A DNA stretch of 64,000 nucleotides. It comes from Hyalella azteca (Eukaryota; Arthropoda; Malacostraca; Amphipoda; Hyalellidae). The position numbers and the translations under genes were made by a program. The notes under the pieces were generated by a model that was not told where the DNA came from, did not search any database, and saw only the letters and a program-made list of their open reading frames with translations. The DNA is taken from contig NW_025931823.1 in NCBI RefSeq assembly GCF_000764305.2, positions 1-64,000 of the forward strand. Reading direction: 5' to 3'. Positions 35,553 through 47,637 of this stretch are shown piece after piece. The first letter of the stretch is position 1; each line of letters starts with the position of its first letter.

Positions 35553-36310
35553 CAGGGTGGGGGAAAACCGATTGAGCAGTTTTGAGGTAAAATAAAAGAG
35601 TAATGGAGGTACATAAAGACGAAAGATTATTTTCCTAGAGGTTAGCATAACATATCATTTAGAATAATTATGTTTTGAAAACAATATCTGGAAGATGGGG
35701 GCTGTTAGCTGCAACACACTGTTGGAGTCATTCTGGGAGGAGGGAGTAACCGTGATAGTGAATTCTGATTGCTATGCTGCAATGTTGCAAAATTTCTTGC
35801 AGCCTATGATGGAAAACATTGTTGAAAATGAAGCATTGGGAGACATATGGTTCCAGCAGGATGGGGCTACAGCTCACACAGCTCAAATGTCACTCAATGT
35901 TTTGAAACGCATGTTTCCTGGAGGTCTAATGTCTCTGAGGGTTGATTTGCAGTGGCCTGCAAGGTCACCTGATTTGAGCATTTGTGATTTCTTTTTTTGG
36001 GGACATCTAAAAGAAAGGGTATTCAGAAGTCGCCCTCACACCCTACCATAGCTAAGGGAACAAATTATTGCAGCAGAGGTTATGGCCATACCTCGCCATA
36101 TGTGTGAACGTGCTGTAGAAAACTTCTGAGAACGACTCCAACAGTGTGATGCAGCTAATAAACCCCATCTTCCTGATATTGTTTTCAAAACATAAGTATT
36201 TTAAATGGTATGTTATGCTAATCTTGAGGAAAACAAACTTTCTTCTTTATTTACCTCCATTACTCTTTTATTTTGCCCCAAAACTGTTCAATCAGTTCTG
36301 CCCCACCCTG
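35553..36310 (+). mobile_element. internally deleted mariner-type element with ~140-bp inverted repeats
   Basis: Starts CAGGGTGGGGG and ends CCCCACCCTG, each beside TA (35551-35552, 36311-36312). The inverted repeats extend about 135-140 bp inward, to 'acaatatctgg' near 35692 and its counterpart near 36175. Between them is the C-terminal part of a transposase. The 5' two-thirds of a normal element is missing. Confidence 0.9.
35695..36195 (+). pseudogene. truncated transposase (DD41D spacing)
   Basis: The frame has QQDGATAHTAQ and later WPARSPDLSICDFFFWG, with 41 residues between the two catalytic Asp residues. This spacing marks a Tc1/mariner-superfamily subgroup. The first catalytic Asp and the DNA-binding region are absent. 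The frame has a stop at 36049 and another near 36127, beyond which in-frame homology-like sequence goes on. It cannot make an active enzyme. Confidence 0.85.
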
Positions 36311-36695
36311 TATAAGCTAGCTAACACATTTAAATTGTATATTGTAATCAATATATAACAAATAGTCAAATAGTTAAAGACTACTTATAGCCTTATAAGA
36401 ATTAGCTAAGCTGCTAGCTACATTCAATGTACTGCACACTTGATGCCTCTGTACCAAAAACATTCAATTTATTGGAACCTAATACACACTAAAGGCAACA
36501 AGTTTATATACCAATTTGTCATTCATAGTACATTTATACTAAACCATTAATAACAATACCTCAAAAATAACAATACCAATACCAAAAAAAAATCAAAAAA
36601 ATAAAAAAAAATCATGATTTTTTATAAAAAAATCAAGTGATTTAATCACATGATTTAATCATTTTGATTTAATCATTGCCAACCCTGATTTCCAT

Positions 36696-38327
36696 CAGTA
36701 AGTATGCTTTCAAGAAATACAGCTGAGTTGCTTAGGTAGCAAAGTATTGGAGCCACAGGCAGTGAGGTTGGAATTGGCATGTGACACTTACTTTTAAATT
36801 TTTAATCGTTATAACCTAAATACTGCAGCAACTCTTCAAGAATTTGCCCATTATACAATTCAGACTACATCCCCATTTATTCTAACAGGTGATTTCAATG
36901 CCCATTTTCAAGGTCATATATAGGAGGTATGCCAATTACTTTCCTCTACTTACCTCAGATCAAATGTTACTGGAAAGCCCCTTGAGAAACTACTCCTGAC
37001 AGCAAATTTGACTCTACCTAATGGAGTAGATTTTCCATCTTAAATTGACAGGCAGACAGGAAGGGGTTGCTGATTTGATTTATTGTTTCATTGGATGTTT
37101 CTCCATACTTCCACTTGGATTGCCTCAGAGATGTAGGAAGTGATCATTACGGTATTTCTGCATCCTCAGTTATACCTCTTCATCTTCTTGCATCGGTGCC
37201 AATTCTCTGATGGAAGATTACAGCTGAGGGTTTGGGAATATTTTCTACCTCTTCTCTGGTACAACCAGTATCAGTAGAGTAATTTTCAGTTGATTTGGCC
37301 ACTTGGATCATCTGCTTGGCATCTGCGTGCATTTCCCAGTCCACTGGGCAGCATTCAGAGCACTTAACTTCTTGGTGGAATGAAGCCTGTGGAGAGGCAG
37401 TGAGAAATAGGCAATGTGCCGGTGGAGATTTGGAAAAGCGCCAAACACAGGCTAACCTCATCTAGTATAAGCTCTGCCAGGCAGTGCCCCTAATTGTATT
37501 TGAAACGTAAACACTCCTACAAGCAGGAATTCATCTCTAAAAATACATATACCACTCCCATTGGGGTTACATGGAGGAAGGTACAATTACTGTTCCCCCA
37601 TTGTATCATGCCTACCTATCCTTTAGTGGATGATGACAACTTGCTTTACACAACTCTTGCCAAAGCCAACTTGTTTAGTCAAACCTTACAGGATTGTAGG
37701 CAGAGTGGCCAGATTTGAGCTATAGCAAACTTACACAATCTGATCATTGGTAGCTGGGCTGAGTGCGGGAAATGTGACTTTCTATTCATTAGAGCTTTGA
37801 GAGGCATGAGGATGACCTTGCCGAGTGAGAGAACATCCATAATGGCTTCCTGAAAGCACTAAACTGCGGGCACCATGAATCTCTTCTAACTGTTCAATCA
37901 GAGCTTTCAACGTGGTATGCTGCCTTCAACCTGGAAGGAGGGAGTTGTTCTACACATTTTGAAGCCAGGCAAAGATCTCAGCCATCCTTCATCCTACTGA
38001 CTAGTAACCCTGTTCTCATGTCTCAGAAAGCTGCTAGAAAAATTTGTTGCTGCTCGTCTTGAGTAAATACTAGTTGATCGCATGAAACTCCTGTCGTCAA
38101 TTCAATGTGGGTTTTGTTAACAATGGACATTCTCATTAGGCAGGAGAATCATATACATACTGCTTAATCAGCATCCAAGATGTGTTCAGTTTTTTATATT
38201 GACCTGCAGGGAACCTTTGATAAAGTATGGATTGATGGACTCCTCTATAAGCTGGCACAAACTGGTCTATGTTGAGCACTGTCACAACGGCTTCATGCTT
38301 ACTTGAATTTTCACACCACCTGCGTTG
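36696..38327 (+). pseudogene. LINE ORF2 continued: endonuclease end and RT start
   Basis: After the hAT element the LINE resumes. GDFNAH (36888-36905) and SDHYGIS (about 37139) are endonuclease landmarks. From about 37900 the reverse transcriptase begins in broken frames: TWKEGVVLHILKPGKDLSH, LLEKFVAARLE, and YLNFHTT near 38310. Many stops and shifts show it is dead. The RT appears to pick up again at about 43190. Confidence 0.7.
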
Positions 38328-38350
38328 AAGAGGAGCATAGTGCTCCTCTT
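38328..38350. repeat. 23-bp palindrome at the LINE break
   Basis: AAGAGGAGCA, three bases, then TGCTCCTCTT. It lies exactly where the LINE frame is lost. Confidence 0.8.
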
Positions 38351-39078
38351 GCTTAATCTTATATTATTAGTTTCGTACCTTTCACTCCTGGCACTTTGGT
38401 GTACTGATTACTTTAAGTTATACTTCCTAATATGGTTTGCTCTTTCCATTTAATTTAGGGCTTTTGTGACTTATTATTAAGTAATGGTTCCTTCTCTTGT
38501 ATTTGTTTCAGATGTTGTTCTCCATCAATAATTCATCAGTTAGAGCATGCAACTTTATGCAATGTCTGAAAAGTTCAATTGCTTCTGCCTTATCATTATG
38601 TTTGATGTGTAGCATGCACCATTGAAAGTTTCAGTTAAGTTTAGTAAGCACACCACACCCTCACGCTTAGAGTGATCCTTGTCTGCACCTTATTGCTTGC
38701 CCCACCTGCACCCATTGCCTGAAGATCATTTAAACTGGAAGTCATTGTCAACCCATTCCTGCTTGCTGAGCAACGTAGCTGCTCCCTAAGGGTGAGTTGC
38801 TAAGACTTAATCAACTCATGAATAATAGTATACCTCTCCTTTCCAATCTCATGCCCTTAATTTACTGCAATAAAGCTTGCTTATTATTTTGTTACATGTT
38901 TAATGTCTCCTTGTTCCTGTTTTGAATTGCTTTATTCACTTACCTGATGGCTTTTACATTGAATTTGAATCATCACAGCTAGTATTAGATCTCATATCAA
39001 GTGTTTACCTTGCCATACTGTACTTTCTTCTCTTGTCTTGCTATGTTGCTTGGACTAGACTCCTGCGTTTGTTTTTTT
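38351..39078. other. spacer
   Basis: No gene or known element recognised. Confidence 0.4.
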
Positions 39079-39967
39079 TTAGGGGGGGGGTTCCCTCCAG
39101 AAAAACTTCCACATTTACTATAACAGATCTTTCTGAATCTTCACACATATATGTAATACCAAAATACAAGCACATTTTGTTCGAATGATTTTTCATAAAA
39201 ATTCATAGAAAATGTGAAATTCATAGAAATGGAAAGAGGGGGTCCTTTAAAAATCTATTTCCTCCTACAGTTTTTAAGCTACAGCATCGAAAGAATACCA
39301 TTCGATTCGTAAAGACCATACCAATCGAGTAACACAGCCCGATTTGTGATTTTTACCTTAGTTTTTTTTACATGCATTTTCCCGTTTTCTTCTCATTTCC
39401 TTCAGATTTCCCCCCTTCCACCATTTTCAATCCAAACAATGCACAAATCTAAAAAAAGGGCTTTGTTGCTTGATAGGTATGGTTTTTACAAATCAAATGG
39501 TATATCTTTCAATGCTGTAGCTTGAAAACTTTAGGAGGAGATAGGTTTGCAGTGACAATAAGTTAACTTTTCAGTAGAGCCCGACAAAGTACCGCACGCA
39601 TCGGAATAGGCACTCAATGTAGTAAGGATACAAAACTAAACGTTACTGGAGCTTGATTCCAGTCAAGGATGGTGGGAACGACTACATGCACACCACCCCA
39701 TATGATGCCAGGCGGGTAACTGAAGTGCAGCTCAAGCAGACACTCTAATTAAGTGGGGAAATTAGCTGCCAGGCAGCTAATTTCCCCTTATCTTAAATGT
39801 TAAAGAACTCCACCACCCCTAACCCTTTAACGATATGTCGTGAACGCATAAATCAACGTACAGCGATGGTTATGGAACCGTTGGATAGGTCAGAGTGTCA
39901 GCTTTAGATGAGACTACCAACCGGAAAAGTCAAAATCCAAAATTTTAGGCGATACCCCCTCCCTTAA
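39079..39967. mobile_element. second, diverged member of the TTAA-flanked family
   Basis: The right end (minus sense) TTAAGGGAGGGGGTATCGCC, then TAAAATTTT, aligns with the left end of the 17920-18797 element. Internal blocks also match in inverted order ('tagagatgggagg'-like ends aside): GAGGAGATAGGTTT, GATTCCAGTCAAGGATG and GACTACATGCA all have counterparts. TTAA is clear at 39964-39967; the left end is degraded to TTTAGGGGG. No coding capacity is evident. Confidence 0.78.
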
Positions 39968-40427
39968 ACAAGCGTTTAATATCAATTCAGGAAACTGTGC
40001 AATTGTGACGATTTCCTGGAGGCGTAGCACAAAATTTTACTAAAGGCAGAGATAATCTAAAACTAGCTTTAGTATTATTAGGAATATCCTACCAGGACTC
40101 CACTCCACTGTCTACTAATTGGCCGACAAATCTAGACACTGCGTCCCTGTGTGCTCCGTGGCGCCTGAACTCGTCCCAAACGCGTAATGAACTCGACTCG
40201 TACTCGTACGGTTCCCATAATGTGCAATTAACTCAATTTAACTGGTAACTGTCTATGGCCCTATTAGCAATAAATGGCAACTTGTCATCCTTCAACCCAT
40301 GTTTTCGAAACAATTCGTATCATAATAGAAAAACTTGTTCTGTCTTAAATAAATAAGACAAATCTCATCTTGTCTTGTTTCAAATCTGTCTGTCTTGTCC
40401 CGGTTCATAATTTACCGGGACACAAGT

Positions 40428-41078
40428 TTCAACACATTGACGCTTGACGATGTCTATAGACGTCATGCCGGTTTGGTCCAAATGCACACCCCCATCATGC
40501 TTATTTATAGTCAGAAAAAATAGTCTGCAACTGAGTCATTAACTGTCAGAGTCACTTGAAGATCCTTCTGCTAATAAGGCTGCTATTTGGTCATTAGTAA
40601 GTGAAGCTTTACGTTTACTCATGGTATAGGCCAAATAATATTTGCGTGATTTCTCAAAAATATTCTGTGGAAAAAAAATTAAAATTATATATATTAGAAA
40701 GTATGTTATATCCATAAAAAGAAATTTGTGGTATCTAATTGCATAAATAATACTTTAGAAGTAACACAACGGTTAAAAGTAGCACACCTGATCATTTACA
40801 TGGCCGGTGCAACACTGAAACGAACTGACATCCAGTGCCGTATATATATGTCTTGGAAAGATTACATAATATGGAAACATTGGAGGTCCAAAGCACTCAT
40901 ATACCTGCTTAAAATTGCTGCAAATGGCGCATCTTTCCCGCAACCCCATTTAGAAACACTCTGCATTGACGTCTCCTTGCATCCAGGGGTTATTGTGCCG
41001 GGTATAGTTACGACATCTATAGACGTCTGTGCTAATTGGACCAAACTGGAAAAACTGAGGCGGGAGTCAAAGTGTTAA
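40428..41078 (-). mobile_element. piggyBac-derived nonautonomous element
   Basis: The right end reads CGGGAGTCAAAGTG-TTAA, i.e. TTAACACTTTGACTCCCGCC on the minus strand, close to classical piggyBac ends (TTAACCCTTTGACTCCCG). The left end is TTCAACACATTGACGC, one base off TTAA. Subterminal inverted segments GACGTCTATAGA with TTGGACCAAAC flank both sides. A short ORF at 40539-40622 keeps the transposase start. About 650 bp in total. Confidence 0.82.
40539..40622 (-). pseudogene. 27-codon piggyBac transposase N-terminal remnant
   Basis: Reads MSKRKASLTNDQIAALLAEG and then SSSDSDS before a stop. The basic start followed by an acidic/serine stretch resembles the N-terminal leader of piggyBac transposases. 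The catalytic domain is absent. Whether the short peptide is made is unknown. Confidence 0.55.
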
Positions 41079-41084
41079 AGTTTG

Positions 41085-42185
41085 GGACAGAAGTCCCCCG
41101 TTGATCGTTATTTTTTTCCCCAAATTTTCTCGTCTCATTTCGTCTGTCCTGGTTCATTTCGAGAAAATTATTTCAAGACGCAGGACTCTAGCTTGGACAT
41201 TTGTCCTGTGTTGTTGCTGATTTATGCATTATTGCTTGTTTAAATCCAAACCAAAATACTCCTGATTTGAGGTACACATCCCCTTTAACTGCCCTTAAAG
41301 ACCATAGACTCTAGTCCCATTATTTTGTTAACTGATAGGAGCAGTCGGTGTGGGACCCAGCTGGCATGCTGTTGAGGAGACCTGGAGCCCAGACTTGCCC
41401 AGTCCTGACCTTCCTGTCTTGAGTCTTCCCATCTTCCAAACTGCAGCTCCTTGAAGATTGCCTTGCTGAGGCTCATTGTTTAAATGTCAATCTAGGCTTT
41501 ATCATTACTTAACTAACTGAGCTAGCTGCATATTAGTCCTGTTCATGAGCAATTCTGTAGCCACTTCATTTTGATATGCTGGTTTTAACCCAATATTTGC
41601 AAGTCACTAGGAATACCTGTCCAATGTCAACTCTTTTAGGTACAATGGGGCTTTGACTTTCAGACCACCGGCAATTTAGTTTACCAGTTGTGTGACCCAC
41701 GAGTGATGTGATCATATTGATTTCATTATTGGAAGATAGTGTTAGTAGATGAGACATTCAATGTGTGCCCATTATTAGCACCCATCACCTTTAATTCCAG
41801 TATTGCGGACTGGGATGAGACATTGATATTGGTGCTTATTTACTGTATTTCACTAGTCAGTGATCATATTCAACCAGGAATCTGTTTTAATATGCTTGTT
41901 TAGCCAGAGATTTTCTTGCAGTTAGTTAGCAAACCTTATTGATAGATTAGTCTTGTGACCACATTGAATAAGAGCCTTAATCATTATTATTATTTAGCCA
42001 ATGTAATCCTTGTTTCTTGCCCTATTATTAATGTCTATGTTTCTTTAATTCACTTGGAGACATAGTGAGTGTCCTGACAGTCCTGGCCTCTCTTGAGGTT
42101 CCTGGTTCCTGCTACCCAGAACAGTATCACCTGTGGCCAGTAACCTTCTGTGGAACCTCTCTACCAGACCGGTGAGTACTTGGAG
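41085..42185. other. spacer
   Basis: No gene recognised. Confidence 0.4.
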
Positions 42186-42189
42186 TGTT

Positions 42190-42660
42190 GTTGTTGTTGT
42201 TGTGGTTCCCCGGTCTTAATTTTACAAGAGACCCCCCTCGCGCAAGTACGACACCACCGACAGGGGGTCGCTCCAGAGCTGTAGGGTTGAGGTTATGTGG
42301 TGGTGTTGTCTGAGGTCCTGCCAGAGCGGACATTCCAGGAGAATGTGAGTGATTGTGTGGGGAGCTCTCTGGCAGGATGGGCAGGTGTCTGAAGAGCTGT
42401 GTTTCTGTGCTGCTTATGTCAGGTGGTGGGTGTCCAAGGACTTTGTTGTTGCCGGCCAGCTCCAGCGTTCTAAGTGTCATAATTGTGTGTAAGTGTTTTT
42501 TTGTGCTGGTGTTGCCTTGGGGTGGTGGTATTGTGTCTAGTATGTTGGTGTAATATCTGTGCTGGGTTTGCACTATTTGTCTGTGTGTAGGTGGGTGTTG
42601 TTGTGAGGGGGAGTGCTTGGGTGTGCCTGGGGTGTCTTTGAAAAAAATGCAACTACACTG
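42190..42660 (-). pseudogene. LINE C-terminal Cys/His motif fragment
   Basis: One minus frame gives DTCPSCQRAPHTITHILLEC, then PLWQDLRQHHH. This CxxC...HxxxxC block is the C-terminal motif of I/Jockey-type LINE ORF2. A CAA-type run (N residues in one frame) follows. It is an isolated fragment. Confidence 0.7.
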
Positions 42661-43189
42661 CTTTAGTACCATACATCAGGGTGATCCGCGGACCAGGGAA
42701 AGAGTGCTCTTGCTGTGCTAGTCTACTGTTGAGAAATCATCGCCATTTCTTACTGTGTTCTCCTTTCCAGGACCTTTATTTATCTCAGTGCCAACCAAGA
42801 TGCCTAGGCTATTGCTTATCTTGCTGTAATTTTGATTCCCTTATGTCACAGGTTAGGATGTTGTTCAAAATCGTTGTTTACCACAAAGTTAAACCATATT
42901 GTACAATTGGGCTCTTGAACGGAATACTGCAGTCACCTCTCAGGGATTTTCCTCTGGAGGGTGGTTGCCTAGCTTATTCTGTGAAGGATATTTGGTGCCC
43001 TAGGGATTAACCTGTACCAATGGCTCTTGGCTTTGTTCTTAGCTTAAGTATAGTGTTGTTTGGTAATAACTTGTTTCATTGCCCAAATTTGTTCCCAGGG
43101 TTGGAGGGTAGGCTTAGCTAGGTATTGCATCTTAGGGTGATTGAGCTAATCTTCACATAGCTTTTGTGGACCCCTGCTGACCGGACCGC

Positions 43190-43490
43190 CACAGCATTAG
43201 AGTGAATGGGGTGCTGTTGGAGTTGCTTCCCATGCCAGCAGGGGTGCTACAAAGTGCTGCACTGAGTCCTCTACCTTCAATATTATGCTAAAGGATATCC
43301 CACAACTTGCCGGCATAGAGGTGTTGCTTAATGCAGATGATATTACCATTTGTTGGCATGGCCCAATAATGCATGATGCCAAATCACTCCTGCAGAGATA
43401 GGTACTTGAACGAGTTTCACTCATACTGCACCACATGGGGCTTGGTTGTGGATAATCAAAAAGCAGTTTTCTAGTATTTCACTACTAAAT
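43190..43490 (+). pseudogene. LINE RT fragment with NADD box
   Basis: The frame reads RVNGVLLELLPMPAGVLQSA, then ALSPLPSIL and later GIEVLLNADDITICWHG. This matches RT blocks usually written VNG...GVPQGSVLSPLLF and YADD. It starts where the RT piece at 38327 leaves off, so both may belong to one LINE. Confidence 0.65.
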
Positions 43491-43499
43491 GGTAATGTT

Positions 43500-44260
43500 T
43501 TCTCATAATGTAACTTTCTATGTACTTTTTCTTTTTTTTCTCTCTAATCCAGACAGGAGGTAAAATGGTTAATGTAAAGTAAATTACAAAACCAATCATA
43601 ATACTAGTACCAAATCCCAATGAATAACAGTTAACTGCACCAGTCTGAGCTAACTCGCCACTTGTGAGGATCTGAGTGATTTATTCTTGCACATATTCAT
43701 TTTATTACTCAATTCATGTTGTATTACAAATTGCTTATTCTGTGAGATTTGGCTTTGTTTTCTTATTTTCTGTTGATTGTGTTCAGTGTTTTAATTCTGC
43801 GAGCTACATATTTTTTTGTTCATGAATTCTTCATGAAGCTGTTTGCTGCAATACAAGTTTGCTCCATTACTCTTTTTGCATTCATAAGCAATATGGTTGC
43901 TCTAAAGAGTTATTATTGAGGTTCTTGATTATTAGACTGTTTTTTTTAATGCTTGTTCATGTTTAATCCTATTCTTTATCTTATGGTCCTAGGGCTGGGA
44001 TGCATAGAATTAATAAGTTTTATTGCTTTTATGGCAGATCCCATATGCTTCTTGTACATGCTCCTTAACTCCTGCTCCTGTTTCATGCTCTTGCTTCTTG
44101 TGCATGCTCCTTCTTGTATACACCTATTTTCCATGCTCCTCACAGTTAGGCCATTCTTCATTCACTTATGCACCAAACTTGTATTCACTTCCAAAATCAA
44201 CCTTGCCATTTCTCAACAAGATTTTTGAAAAAATTCGGCATTCTAGAATTACAAATTTTC
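43500..44260. other. spacer with degenerate CT-rich repeats
   Basis: Short recurring 'tgctcctt/tgctcctg' motifs lie around 44040-44140; nothing coding. Confidence 0.4.
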
Positions 44261-44269
44261 AATAATTTC

Positions 44270-45600
44270 TGATGATCAGTTTGGTTTCTGTAAGGGAACT
44301 AACACAACTATGGCTATATTTTATTTAGTTCTAGACTTACAAGACATATCATTCTAAAGAATGCTGTGTTGCACTTTTTCTGGACCTACAAAATGCCTTT
44401 GATTGTGTGGATCACCAAGTACTATAGGGTAAGCTCCACCGTTATGGAATTAGGGGGGACTTTCCTTACACTTATTCAGTCTTACCTCACCAAAAAGAAA
44501 GCAGTTGATTCCATTGAATGAGTTCAATTCCCCCTCAAGGCCTATCAATATAGGTGTACCTCAGGGCTCTGTACTTGGGCCTTTATTTTTTAATAATTTT
44601 TTTAATGATATTGCTTCATCTTTTAATGTGAACTGTAAGCTTTTAGCCGAATATGCCGTGTTCTATGTCTCAAGAAACTTGTATGAAGAAGCCTGCGACA
44701 ATATATCAGAGCTGTCATCGAACCTGTCAAGATGTCAAGCTGTCAACCCTGACACTAGCAAACAAGCCAGTGGCACATACAGACACGACCAAGTTGATGC
44801 TCTTTACTCCCAGACCCGTTTCCATTTTACATGACATTACCTTCAATGGGACAATTTTACAATGGGTAGATGAATTCAGGTATCTTGGTTTAATCCTCAA
44901 TAACAAGATCTCCTTCAATAAACACACTAACCACGTCTGTCAGGGACTGAGTAAAGCCCATGGAATTCTGCATGCTTTACCAAATGTATTACCTTTCACT
45001 TCATTAAAAATGCTTTTTTATGCATTGTCCTTATCAAAACTATCAAGCACTTTAGTAATCTGGGGTGGTGTACCTTTCAATACAAAAAATGGGTCATCAC
45101 ACTACTTAATAAATCATTGCATTCTATACTTAGGGTTAGGTATGATGATAATAATGTTCCCTTGATATGCACTAACAAATGATATAGGTGGTCAAAAATT
45201 TTAAAACTATGATATGTTGAGATTTCAACTTTTAAAGTTCATGAATAGAGCACTTTACCATGATGAACATCATTTTAAATCTGCTTTTGCTCCTCTTGTT
45301 CCCCAACATTCTCACAACACTAGGGGCATTCAATTTTACTTACCACCGGTTTGTACAGAAATAGAAAAAAGCAGTACCGTTTTTAATTGTGTCAAATATT
45401 TTAACAAATTGCCAGATGAGTTCAAACAAGACAATGTTTCTAAAAACAAATACCGTGATTTTATCCTAACTTATATTAATTTTACTTCGATTATAATGCA
45501 AGTTTTAAGCATTTTGGCTAGATGTTTGCAGTTGTACTTAGTTTTACTAAGTGTAATGTTGATATTGCCTCCTTTATGCTGATTTTTCTACTATGACATG
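44270..45600 (+). pseudogene. LINE reverse transcriptase 3' half
   Basis: Broken frames contain DQFGF (near 44275), IGVPQGSVLGPLFF (near 44545), LLAEYAVFY (the YADD box, decayed), FRYLGLILNNKISFNKHTN, and a C-terminal HSHNTRGIQFYLPP with FNKLPDEF. The order is that of a CR1/L2-like LINE ORF2. An AATAAATAAATAT run near 45822 may be its 3' end. At least two frameshifts are present. Confidence 0.8.
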
Positions 45601-46486
45601 CAGTTATCAATTTTTTTGAGGCTCTTGTCAATGGTTTTGATTATTTTAGAAATTTGTTACTTTTTTGTTCTAATCGTTGTCTTGTTATTATTAGTATTAA
45701 GTTTTGTACCTACTGTGTTGCCTGAAAGGCTTTTTTGGCTTATATGTGCATTCACCAGGAAGCCTTGCTATTTCATTTCATGTCTCTTTTAAATTTCATT
45801 GTAACGTGTGCTCCTGTGTGAATAAATAAATATCTTGATCAAATAATAAACAATAGAAATTTGATGGAACTGTAACCTAAATTATGTTGTATTTGTCAGT
45901 TACCGGGCGCACTAGCAGGTGGAACAAAGTTGTTCACTTACAGAAAATTACTTGTATAGTGCTTGTCACAGAAAACAGGAATTAATGAATTACGTAGGGA
46001 TTTGTTTTCATTTGAGTATTCATTTTCATTTATTAAAAGAAAAGCCAAAGTGTTAAAAGTTTTATACAATAAAGATAATTTGCCAAAACTCATAATTAAG
46101 ATTGAATCAATAAACATTTAAATAAATTTGGTACTATGGAAATATGAAACTACTGACATATGAAACTATGGGTGGAATGAAATACACAGCAGCTGAAACA
46201 AATAAATATCATCAAACGGGGCAAAAAGGGACGGTTTTGAGCATTTTTTGTTAATAACTTTTTACCATGAAACATTTCACAAACAAGTTTAGGCTCATTT
46301 TATAGCTCTTTGTGAGGGCTATCGAATGGCATCTTCAAAAAAATTCCATATGCTATTTGTAAGGTGCTAGATGCAATATAAAAGGCTCCTGAATTTATCT
46401 GGAAATGGGATAAAAAGGGACATTTGAAATAAAACTCAATTTTAAATGTTTGAAGCATGCAAGGTGTACTACTCACCTATTACCAG

Positions 46487-46656
46487 CAGTACCGTAAAAT
46501 GGGGTAACTTAGACCACTTTTTTTTATAGGCCTTTAATGCCCATCAACAAAATTTTTCTATGTTAAATAGTTTTTGAGTTGTGGGGGTTTTTGTTAAAAA
46601 AACGAAAAGTGGTCTAAGTTACCCCGCCGGTCTAAGTTACCCATTTTACGGTACTG
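46487..46656. mobile_element. 170-bp MITE with long inverted repeats
   Basis: CAGTACCGTAAAATGGGGTA at the left is matched, inverted, by TACCCATTTTACGGTACTG at the right. GTAACTTAGACCACTTTT is repeated inside both arms. It is noncoding. Confidence 0.85.
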
Positions 46657-47637
46657 TTGCTGGAAGGCATTATTGCTCTTTGGCCACTCAAGTCATCTGT
46701 GTCTTTAATCCAATTTTTATACTTGATGCATCCTTTTGTTTCATCATTTCAGAACAGATGTAATAATTAAATTCCATTCAAGCAAAGTTTAAGCAAGTAA
46801 TTAAAATGCTGCTAAGACAGTTAAATGCATCAAGTTAATTCAGCAATACTGTTGGGTGAGTGAAGCTCTTCCAGATAATTTATAAATATGTGTGTGTCTT
46901 CCTCAATACTGTGCTGTCTGCATTTCTTTTAACCATTGCATTATTTATTTGCGTTACTAAAGCACAACCTTACCATAATTTAGTTAACTTTATGTTCAAA
47001 GTGTTTACAGACATGATGGTGATGCAGTCCTTGTTTTACCTATATGACTTCACTTGCATTATTGTGTCAAATCTACTTCCAATGTTGTTTGCTTTGTGTG
47101 TTTAATAATAATAATTTTTTCACCAATAACTCTTGCAATCTAAGTTACTAGACTAAATTATCAATCCCTAAATTACTAAGCATAATATAGCATGGTTGCC
47201 TCAAGTTAATCACTAAATTTAGGCATGATAGATTGTAACCTGCTTTGCATCATAGTCACATTCTTTCTATTGTAATTTTTATATCTTTCAGCTGTCTGAG
47301 GACCTTATGCACCATTGCCCATCCTGTGCTCCTTATTCCATATCACTAGTTACCAAACACTAAGTCACAATAGTCTTAAAGCACTATAAGCAATATTGTC
47401 TCTGTGCAGTTATCAGCACGTCAGTTGTATTTTAAAATCCCCTAATAAAACTCGTTTGGCAACTCTTTACTTTTACCATTATTAGACCAATTCAGCTTCA
47501 CTTAAGTGGGTTACGAGTTAATCCCCCCGCGATTGGCACGGGAACAGTACTCCAAAGTCCTCCTCTTCCTTCTAGATGTAACGTAACGACGAGGAACTCA
47601 ACAAGCTTCTTTAGGGAGTGATCATTGCATTGAGTGA

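Larger units (their letters stand above)
34866..36687. mobile_element. nonautonomous hAT-like element interrupting the LINE
   Basis: The ends are CAGAGTTGGTGATTTTT on the left and, on the other strand, CAGGGTTGGCAATGATTAAA on the right. An 8-bp duplication flanks it: ATTTCTAT (34858-34865) and ATTTCCAT (36688-36695), one base diverged. An 8-bp duplication and CAGGGTTG ends are typical of hAT elements. Low-complexity T/A tracts (ATTTTTTT, AAATCAAAAAA) sit inside each end. No transposase of its own is seen. It contains a nested mariner-type element at 35553-36310. Confidence 0.85.

Noticed and set aside
42127..42672. 181-codon minus ORF rich in Pro/His/Asn
   Set aside because: A different minus frame shows the LINE CxxC..HILLEC motif, so this frame is a shadow.
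45598..45792. Membrane-like 64-codon ORF after the LINE
   Set aside because: Leucine/valine-rich translation of T-rich LINE 3' sequence; no independent support.
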